Origin: an uncultured Solirubrobacteraceae bacterium
Lineage (GTDB): Bacteria; Actinomycetota; Thermoleophilia; Solirubrobacterales; Solirubrobacteraceae
Length of the DNA stretch: 11,788 nucleotides
Reading direction: 5' to 3'
NCBI GenBank assembly: GCA_955652215.1
Contig: CATPAX010000098.1
Span: 1-11,788 of the forward strand
Part shown: positions 6,860-11,788 of the stretch, piece by piece
Layout: each line of letters begins with the position of its first letter
How positions within the stretch are numbered: the stretch's first letter is position 1
The notes under the pieces: model-generated
What the model was told of the DNA's origin: nothing
The model's database searches: none
What the model saw: only the letters and a program-made list of their open reading frames with translations
Position numbers and translations under genes: made by a program

Positions 6860-6984
6860 CGCGGGGGCGTCTTGAGGGGGTAACGCACCCTGCCGTTGCC
6901 GTCTCGCTCTCCATCTAGGTGGGCTCCCGAGAGTGAGGGGAACGGCAAGAGCGATCCACACCCTCACATACCGATAGGAGAGAA

Positions 6985-8076
6985 ATGAGCCACCCCAGCT
7001 CACGCTCGCCCCTCCCTGCGAGCGCTTCGAGTCGCCGGTCGTTCCTGGCCGGCGCCGCGGTAGCCGGAGCAGGCCTGGCGCTCGGCGTTCCGGCGGCGTC
7101 AGCGAACGGCGATCTGACCGCGGGCGACGCCGCGATCCTGCGCTTCCTGGCCGCTGCGGAGATCCTCGAGACCGACCTCTGGCAGCAGTACAACGAGCTC
7201 GGCGGCATCCAGGACCGCGAGGTCCCTGGCGGGACCGGGAACCCGGTGTACACCAAGCGACTGACCAAACTCGATGCGGACATGCCGCAGTACATCCATG
7301 ACAACACCGACGACGAGTTCAGCCACTTCACGTTCATCAATGCCTATCTGGAGGCACATGGGGCGCGTGCTGTCAACCTCGACCGCTTCCGGACCCTGCC
7401 CAGCAGTAAGGCCACCGGAGCTCAGCAGATCGGCAGGCTGACCAACCTGATGGAGCTGACCGTGGACACGAGCTGGTGGACCAAGTACCGCAGCTCGAAC
7501 AAGAACCCGGATCTCGGGGACACGTTCCCCCCCGCCGTACCAGGCCTCCTGAAGGGTCGGTTCCCCGCCATCCCGCGCTCCAACGATGACCTGCACCCTG
7601 AGAAGCACATCCAGGCGATCGCCAACACGGCGGGGTTCCATTTCGGGTTCATCGAGCAGGGCGGCACCAGCCTGTACCCGTCGCTGGCCCAGCGTGTGAC
7701 GAGCACGGAGGTGCTGAGGATCCTGCTGAGCATCGGACCGACCGAGACCATGCACTTCCAGACCTGGCATGACAAGGCGGGCAACGCACCGCCGCTGACC
7801 GATCCGACCAACGGACTCGAGTTCCCGAATCTCAACGCCCCGCCGTTCGGGGGCGAGCTGTTCCAGACCAACCTGATCATGCCCGAGCCGACGAAGTTCC
7901 TGTCCCGGAAGTTCCCCGATGTGTCGATCATCCGTCCGACCGAGACCGAGGGCGCGGCGATGGGTGCCGCGAAGGCTCTGACCGCCGATGGACTGTTTCG
8001 CGGCCAATCCGCGGAGTTCTTCGCGGTGGTCACCGAGCTCGCCCGCCAAGCCGACAAGGCGCGCAAGCAGAGCTGA
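6985..8076 (+). CDS. Tat-exported ferritin-like domain protein
   Basis: A 363-residue exported protein of the ferritin-like (Ferritin_2-type) group, whose biochemical role is generally undefined. The N-terminus has a twin-arginine signal, SRRSFLAGAAVAGAGLALG (16-34), and a likely cleavage site after ASA at 40, implying export folded, possibly with metal bound. Candidate di-metal ligands lie in four helical segments: Glu59 (AAAEILETDLWQQY), Glu111 and His114 (DDEFSHF), Glu224 (GFIEQGG), and Glu254 and His257 (PTETMHF). This resembles the E / ExxH / E / ExxH pattern of ferritin-like four-helix bundles. The start ATG has AGGAGA just upstream. The gene is monocistronic and is followed by several hairpins before a convergent gene. 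Iron storage, peroxide handling or a structural surface role are all possible; none is shown by the sequence. Confidence 0.87.
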   Translation: MSHPSSRSPLPASASSRRSFLAGAAVAGAGLALGVPAASANGDLTAGDAAILRFLAAAEILETDLWQQYNELGGIQDREVPGGTGNPVYTKRLTKLDADMPQYIHDNTDDEFSHFTFINAYLEAHGARAVNLDRFRTLPSSKATGAQQIGRLTNLMELTVDTSWWTKYRSSNKNPDLGDTFPPAVPGLLKGRFPAIPRSNDDLHPEKHIQAIANTAGFHFGFIEQGGTSLYPSLAQRVTSTEVLRILLSIGPTETMHFQTWHDKAGNAPPLTDPTNGLEFPNLNAPPFGGELFQTNLIMPEPTKFLSRKFPDVSIIRPTETEGAAMGAAKALTADGLFRGQSAEFFAVVTELARQADKARKQS

Positions 8077-8111
8077 TCGGTCCAGACCCCGCCAGGGTGA
8101 GGCGCGCCGGT

Positions 8112-8131
8112 CGCCGCCTCGCCCGGCGGCG
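8112..8131 (+). terminator. Hairpin after the ferritin-like gene
   Basis: CGCCGCC-tcgccc-GGCGGCG, a perfect 7-bp stem with a 6-nt loop, starts 36 nt after the stop and is followed by the pyrimidine-rich GCTCCTTCTC. It is the most terminator-like signal for the ferritin-like transcript. Confidence 0.45.
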
Positions 8132-8161
8132 GCTCCTTCTCATCGCCCACCGGGAAGGAGC
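8132..8161. terminator. Second hairpin in the convergent gap
   Basis: GCTCCTTC (8132-8139) pairs perfectly with GAAGGAGC (8154-8161) across a 14-nt loop. It abuts the previous hairpin and may form on either strand as part of a bidirectional termination region. Confidence 0.35.
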
Positions 8162-8173
8162 TGGCAAGGCGGA

Positions 8174-8204
8174 GCGCCCGGGCCTCTCACGATGGCCCGG
8201 GCGC
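8174..8204. terminator. Perfect 11-bp hairpin between convergent genes, likely bidirectional terminator
   Basis: GCGCCCGGGCC (8174-8184) and GGCCCGGGCGC (8194-8204) form a perfect 11-bp stem with a 9-nt loop, about 24 bp beyond the stop of the leftward secreted-protein gene and about 100 bp beyond the stop of the rightward ferritin-like gene. There is no T-tract on either strand, as is common in high-GC actinobacteria. Confidence 0.6.
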
Positions 8205-8227
8205 GCCGCCCGCTCAGCGGCTCACCC

Positions 8228-9865
8228 CTATGGGCACGGATTGTTGCTCAGTGTGTTGCGGTAGACGTTGAAGCGCGTCTGTAGCGCCCCGTGGCCGCCC
8301 TGCTTCAGGTAGGGCTCCCCGGTCAGGGTGCCGTATTGGCTCACCTTGCCGAAGTCGTTGACGCTAAGGCCAGGGACGTCGGTTCCGAGCGCCCACTGAC
8401 ATGCGCCTCCACCCGCGGCGTTGGCGGTGAAGAACGGATAGAACGTCGCCGGCTGTCCGTCGTCGGTCGGCGGCACCAGCGTGCACACCACCCCTGTCAG
8501 ACGGTTGCAGGTCCCTCCGAGATCGTCGCCCTCGATTCGCGGAGTATCGGTCTCGAATGCCGCGTGCGGGTAGGCGACCGTGTAATCGGTGCCTGTTCGG
8601 GGACTGCTGAACAACATCTGGGTCGGATGCAGGTTCGTATTGCCGTCCGGCCAGTCGTTCTGATAAGCCGCACCGTCAAAGCCCGGTGCGTTGGTTCCCA
8701 GACAGCCGCTGATGCGATACAGCAGCGCGGCGACATCCGGGAAGCAGCCGGACGCGCCCGGCACCTGGTCATCCGCGTCGGCAGCCTCCTGATCGATCCC
8801 GGGAGGACCTTCCTGTCCGGCGCAGGTGAGGGTCGCCACCTCGACCTTGCTGCACCAGTCGAAGTGCCCGATCTCCCCGGAGAACGCGACGTTGTAGCTG
8901 TGCGCGGCCCAGATCACCCGCGTGGCGGGCGACGTGGTCGAGTACATCGGATGGAACGTGTACGGGATCACCTTGCAGGTGTCGCCTTCGGGCGCGAACT
9001 TGATCTGACCGAAGCCGTTTGCGGCGCTGGCGGTCATCGAGCCCGTCTGGCCCGTGGTGAAGTCCTTCACCACGGTTTCCAGCCCGTTGGGTGTGTCGTG
9101 CAAGGTCACTTGGACGGTGTCCCCGCTGCTCATGAAGAGGACCTTGCTCGGATTCGGCGCCCCGGACTCGCCCAACTTGAAGTCAAGTGGATTCGGAGGC
9201 CCCTGCGGGACGCCGCTGTGAGTCAGGTACGCGAAGTTGATGTATTCCTCACCGCCAAGGATGTGGCTCTGGCAGCTCTTGTTCAGGGCTTTACCGGTGA
9301 GGGGATTCAGGGAGAGGCTGTCGATGTTCAGCGCCGCGCACCATTGCGTAGCAGCGCAGCTGAATCCGTTGAACTGCTTGACGTACCCGGGCGGATAGAA
9401 CTGGAGCTCCTCGAACGCGACACCCGGGTGCCTCTCGAACGAGGTGATGTTGCTGTCGCTGTCGGGCTTGCAGTCTCGTCTTACCTCCGGGTAGGACTGC
9501 GTGTCGCACATCGCCATCCCGAACCAGATAGCCGCGTTGAGCATGAAGCTATGCGAGCGGCCGGTGATCGGTCCTGCGGGCGGCTCCTTCGGAAGCGTCA
9601 TCGTGTAGCGCATCCGGTTGCCCGAGCCCGGCTCGTTCGAATAGAACAGCAGAGAGGGCTCGTCATGCCCGACGTACACGTCTGGGCCGAACACGGAGCG
9701 CGGGTCGGCGACCTCGACACAGAGCGGGTGCGCGTACGCGCACGAGGGATAACTGTCGTAGCTGGCGGACTTATGCGTTCGTGCGAGGGCCGGACCAGCT
9801 AGTAAGCAGCTCAACGCTAAGACCCCCACGACCGCAAGCCCGACACACCCATGCCTAGAGCGCAT
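8228..9865 (-). CDS. Secreted cysteine-rich protein of unknown function
   Basis: A 545-residue protein that I do not recognise. Residues 1-28 are a Sec-type signal peptide (RSRH, then a hydrophobic core, ending PALA before residue 29). Cys20 does not sit in a good lipobox, so a free secreted form is more likely. The mature part has 16 cysteines, an even number suggesting disulphides, and many aromatic, Pro, Gly and Asn residues. Notable stretches are VYVGHDEPSLLFYSNEPGSG (63-82), GVAFEELQFYPPGYVKQF (148-165) and FNGFSCAATQWCAALNID (165-182). The composition fits a large extracellular beta-rich protein. No catalytic motif could be assigned. The ATG at 9865 is chosen because GGGAGG lies 4 nt upstream and the signal peptide begins there; ATG at 9877 is a weaker alternative. 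It is convergent with the ferritin-like gene and divergent from the small membrane protein. Confidence 0.85.
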   Translation of the reverse strand: MRSRHGCVGLAVVGVLALSCLLAGPALARTHKSASYDSYPSCAYAHPLCVEVADPRSVFGPDVYVGHDEPSLLFYSNEPGSGNRMRYTMTLPKEPPAGPITGRSHSFMLNAAIWFGMAMCDTQSYPEVRRDCKPDSDSNITSFERHPGVAFEELQFYPPGYVKQFNGFSCAATQWCAALNIDSLSLNPLTGKALNKSCQSHILGGEEYINFAYLTHSGVPQGPPNPLDFKLGESGAPNPSKVLFMSSGDTVQVTLHDTPNGLETVVKDFTTGQTGSMTASAANGFGQIKFAPEGDTCKVIPYTFHPMYSTTSPATRVIWAAHSYNVAFSGEIGHFDWCSKVEVATLTCAGQEGPPGIDQEAADADDQVPGASGCFPDVAALLYRISGCLGTNAPGFDGAAYQNDWPDGNTNLHPTQMLFSSPRTGTDYTVAYPHAAFETDTPRIEGDDLGGTCNRLTGVVCTLVPPTDDGQPATFYPFFTANAAGGGACQWALGTDVPGLSVNDFGKVSQYGTLTGEPYLKQGGHGALQTRFNVYRNTLSNNPCP

Positions 9866-9869
9866 ATTG

Positions 9870-9875
9870 CCTCCC
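9870..9875 (-). promoter_or_regulatory. Shine-Dalgarno fixing the start of the secreted protein
   Basis: GGGAGG on the minus strand lies 4 nt before the ATG at 9865. It favours this start over the in-frame ATG at 9877 and over the much longer frame that extends to 10252. Confidence 0.65.
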
Positions 9876-9957
9876 ATCCCCGCGTTGCAGTGCGGAGCGC
9901 ACTCTATGCACATGGCTGGCCGGGCGCAACCACCGGTCATCCTGATTACACGCTCGG

Positions 9958-9976
9958 AACACCGTTTACAGGTGTT
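9958..9976. promoter_or_regulatory. Inverted repeat in a divergent intergenic region
   Basis: AACACC-gtttaca-GGTGTT has perfect 6-bp arms and a 7-bp centre, 19 bp in all. It lies between the secreted-protein gene (start 9865) and the small membrane-protein gene (start 10019). The spacing suits an operator site for an unidentified regulator, though it could also form a small hairpin. No convincing -10/-35 pair was found beside it. Confidence 0.35.
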
Positions 9977-10018
9977 TGGAGGGCCACCAGTCTGGGTACA
10001 CGCCACTGCGATCTCGGC

Positions 10019-10198
10019 ATGAAGAAGATCCTCGAACTTCTGCTGTGCATCCTGCACCCGGTCGCCGTGGTGCTGATCTGGATCAACCTCGCGATGCGCA
10101 GCGACATCGGCTTGCTCGCGAAGCTCACTTGGGGGATCGCGTCGATTGTTCCGTTCGTTCCGTTCGTGTATGTCCTGACGGGGAACGACTTTCTGTAG
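10019..10198 (+). CDS. Small two-helix membrane protein (59 aa)
   Basis: A 59-residue hydrophobic protein beginning MKKILELLLCILHPVAVVLI. It has two probable membrane helices (about 5-25 and 32-53) joined by a short charged loop (AMRSDIGLLAK) and ends YVLTGNDFL. The whole sequence looks conserved in style (Pro14, Trp21 and Asn23 in helix 1, Trp38 and Pro45/Pro48 in helix 2), and I believe similar small hypothetical proteins occur in related actinobacteria, but I cannot name a family. The ATG at 10019 is preferred because upstream in-frame codons (from 9851) encode non-hydrophobic sequence across the divergent promoter region. No clear Shine-Dalgarno precedes it, so translation may be leaderless. 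Its last 74 bp overlap the 3' end of the opposing membrane-protein gene. Confidence 0.7.
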   Translation: MKKILELLLCILHPVAVVLIWINLAMRSDIGLLAKLTWGIASIVPFVPFVYVLTGNDFL

Positions 10199-10622
10199 AG
10201 GTAGGCCGCCGGAACCTCGCGCTCGGCAGCGCAATCGCGAGCACCGCTGCAAATGTGCCGCCGACCGTCAGCACGAGCGAGCCTTGAACGGAGATCGTCG
10301 CCGCAATCAGCACCAGCGCACAGAGCGCAAGCGCTCCCACCCCCGTGGCAGCGACCCACACCGCCTGGCGAGCGCCGTATTCGGTCCCACTCTCGCGCCC
10401 GGCCGTGTAGAAGGCAATCTCGCCTAGTGCCATCAGACCGCTCGCCACCAGGGGCGTGGCCAGGCCGAGCCCAGGACCTCGACCGTTCATGAGCCAAATT
10501 CCGAACGAGCTGCCGGTCATGGCAAGTCCCCATCCGATCAGCCATGCCCACCGCCGCCATACCGCGATCAGCATGACCACCAGGCCGAGCGTGCCGAGTG
10601 AAGCGGAGATGACGGCGGTCAT
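10125..10622 (-). CDS. Multi-pass membrane protein, coupled to DUF58 gene
   Basis: A 165-residue integral membrane protein with about five predicted helices (roughly 4-22, 25-45, 50-72, 88-110, 114-133) and a hydrophilic tail (134-165) rich in Ser, Thr, Arg and Glu. No named family is recognised. The ATG at 10622 overlaps the DUF58 stop as ATGA, so translation is coupled and the products probably work together at the membrane. The start has no separate Shine-Dalgarno. DUF58 genes usually sit with a MoxR-type ATPase and membrane proteins, which would be expected beyond the right edge. The tail, about residues 141-165, is encoded antisense to the 3' end of the 59-residue gene and looks low-complexity, so it may be a recent extension or non-essential. 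Confidence 0.75.
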   Translation of the reverse strand: MTAVISASLGTLGLVVMLIAVWRRWAWLIGWGLAMTGSSFGIWLMNGRGPGLGLATPLVASGLMALGEIAFYTAGRESGTEYGARQAVWVAATGVGALALCALVLIAATISVQGSLVLTVGGTFAAVLAIALPSARFRRPTSTESRSPSGHTRTERTEQSTRSPK

Positions 10623-11788
10623 GCCACGCGGCGCCTGCTGCGCCGGCGAAGGACGGAGGTGGAGATGATCGGCACCTGTAGCGGCACCTCGCCGCGCCAC
10701 TCCGTGACCGGCACCCCGAGCTCGCCGAGCCGGCTGGCGAGGGCCGAGCGGCGCAGCAGCCATAGGCGATGGGCGAGAGCGTCCGCGGCGGTGGGGCCAG
10801 GCGGCGCGAGGGGCACCGGGGAGACATCGAGGACCGCCAGGTCAAACCCGCGGGCGCGAAGATCGACCAGCGCGCCGATGAACCGTTCGTCGACCATGGG
10901 CGTGATCGCGATTACGAGCGCCCTCGGTGGCAGCATCCGGCGCGGGACGAAGCGGACATCCTTCTGGGCGTAACTGAACACGATCTCGCTGCCGATCAGC
11001 GCATCGAGGATCTGATACAGCTGGCGGCGGCCGAACTTCGGGCCGAGCCCCGTGAGCGCGCCGCCAAAGCCGACGACACCGACCCGATCGCGCTGGGCCA
11101 GATATCCAGTGGCGAGCGATGCGGCGGCGCGGACCGCAAGGTCAAGCGTACCCCGGCTCCCATCTCGAACCTCCGCGAACGTGTCGAGGAACAGGATCAC
11201 GTCGCCGTTTCGCTCAGGATGGCGGTCGGTGACGTAAGGCGTTCCCCGTCGCGCCGCGACCCGCCAGTTGATCTTCCGGATCCGGTCACCGGGTACGAAC
11301 GGCCGGACGTCCGCGAACTCAATTCCCTCACCTCGCTGGCGGGACACCCTGCTGCCGGTGGTCGCCTGCTCCTGGAGCGGGCTGATCAGCTCGCGAAGGG
11401 TGTCCTCGCCCGGAAACACCCTGACCATGCCGAGCGCGATCGGCTGAAAGCTGTACTCGACCAGCCCGAAGCGATCGTGCACCCGATAGCTGAGCGAGCC
11501 GAGCCGCCGCGCGCCCCACCGCTCAGCGATGAACGCGATCGGTAACTCCCGGGTTTCGCCTGCTCGGAGGCGGATCACCTGACGCGTCCGGCCTCCCAGG
11601 GGAGTGAGCCCTGCGGGGGGCGCAAGTTCCAGGACGAGCCGCTCCGTCGCTGGCCCGGTCTGAACGCGCAGCGTTCCAGAGACCTCACCTCCTTCAAGCA
11701 GCCGGTCAGGCCATCCGCCGGGGCGCAGCTCGAGTCGCGGCCGGCGCTCGAGCGCGATCCCGATCGCGGCGTAACAGGCAAATGGTGC
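10619..11788 (-). CDS. DUF58 domain protein (von Willebrand A-like), N-terminus cut by window edge
   Basis: The frame is open for 389 codons from the right edge to TGA at 10619, so the N-terminus is missing; DUF58 proteins are commonly 400-440 residues and start with membrane helices. The visible part opens with the end of a hydrophobic segment (APFACYAAIGIALE). It is followed by a beta-rich region to about residue 125, then the DUF58 core EGIEFADVRPFVPGDRIRKI (154-173) with NWRVAARR. Next comes a vWA-like fold beginning DVILFLDTFAEV (196-207). The metal-site motif DxSxS is degenerate there (D202-T-F-A-E). A GTG at 11578 is in frame but is an internal codon, not the start. Family members are usually partnered by MoxR ATPases and thought to act in envelope or complex-assembly processes. 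Downstream it is coupled by ATGA to the membrane protein. Confidence 0.9.
   Translation of the reverse strand, partial: APFACYAAIGIALERRPRLELRPGGWPDRLLEGGEVSGTLRVQTGPATERLVLELAPPAGLTPLGGRTRQVIRLRAGETRELPIAFIAERWGARRLGSLSYRVHDRFGLVEYSFQPIALGMVRVFPGEDTLRELISPLQEQATTGSRVSRQRGEGIEFADVRPFVPGDRIRKINWRVAARRGTPYVTDRHPERNGDVILFLDTFAEVRDGSRGTLDLAVRAAASLATGYLAQRDRVGVVGFGGALTGLGPKFGRRQLYQILDALIGSEIVFSYAQKDVRFVPRRMLPPRALVIAITPMVDERFIGALVDLRARGFDLAVLDVSPVPLAPPGPTAADALAHRLWLLRRSALASRLGELGVPVTEWRGEVPLQVPIISTSVLRRRSRRRVA

Noticed and set aside
8291..9802. 503-codon open frame on the plus strand
   Set aside because: It is antisense to the secreted protein that has a signal peptide and a good Shine-Dalgarno; its composition (Arg/Val/Gly/Leu bias) is typical of a shadow frame.
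9804..9809. Lipobox at Cys20 of the secreted protein
   Set aside because: The residues before Cys20 are A-L-S, with no Leu at -3, and a conventional PALA signal-peptidase site follows; lipoprotein processing is not supported.
9866..10252. 129-residue N-terminal extension of the secreted protein
   Set aside because: It would bury the signal peptide inside the protein and runs antisense across the 59-residue gene; the Shine-Dalgarno at 9870-9875 supports the start at 9865.
10125..10845. Long alternative minus-strand frames over the DUF58/membrane protein boundary, including an extended start at 10763
   Set aside because: The extended N-terminus lies in another frame inside the DUF58 gene; the ATGA overlap and the onset of hydrophobic sequence place the real start at 10622.
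11576..11578. GTG as start codon of the DUF58 protein
   Set aside because: The same frame continues 70 codons to the window edge with sequence typical of the N-terminal part of the family, so this GTG is an internal Val.

Overview
The window is gene-dense, high-GC DNA from what looks like a soil actinobacterium, plausibly of the Thermoleophilia/Solirubrobacterales type. The taxonomic guess rests on the strong G/C codon bias, GTG/TTG starts, very short intergenic gaps, and two protein types that I associate with that group: a secreted protein with a short collagen-like Gly-X-Y stretch, and a Tat-exported ferritin-like protein. This is inference; no rRNA or tRNA gene is present to confirm it.

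Left half (1-5996): a two-armed catabolic cluster around an IclR-type regulator. The leftward arm runs iclR (2886 to 2068), an acyl-CoA dehydrogenase (2081 to 948) and a CaiB/BaiF CoA-transferase (960 to the left edge, cut off). Neighbouring genes overlap by 13-14 bp. The rightward arm is a CocE/NonD-type serine hydrolase (2913-4928) followed with no gap by a Rieske non-haem iron oxygenase (4929-5996). The two arms are separated by only 26 bp, and that divergent region is AT-rich, with inverted repeats and a good sigma70-like promoter for iclR. Read together, the genes suggest ester or amide hydrolysis, ring or N-alkyl oxygenation, CoA activation and alpha,beta-dehydrogenation of one substrate, induced through the IclR protein. 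The Rieske protein has a Glu at the position bridging its two metal sites, as in the carnitine/betaine oxygenase group. The substrate cannot be read from the sequence, and no electron-transfer reductase is present.

Middle (5997-8227): two rightward single genes for exported proteins. The first is a small signal-anchored protein with a nine-triplet collagen-like stretch (6144-6767, TTG start). The second is a Tat-signal ferritin-like protein with conserved E/ExxH residues (6985-8076). Each has its own strong Shine-Dalgarno sequence. Several GC-rich hairpins lie in the gaps, including one perfect 11-bp stem between the convergent genes near 8190.

Right part (8228-11788): a large secreted, cysteine-rich protein of unknown function on the minus strand (9865 to 8228); a divergent 59-residue two-helix membrane protein (10019-10198); and a leftward pair entering from the right edge, a DUF58 (degenerate von Willebrand A) protein cut by the edge (11788 to 10619) that overlaps by ATGA a five-helix membrane protein (10622 to 10125). 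The tail of that membrane protein overlaps the 59-residue gene on the opposite strand by 74 bp. No insertion sequence, CRISPR array, tRNA, rRNA or origin was seen, and no stretch longer than about 220 bases lacks a gene.
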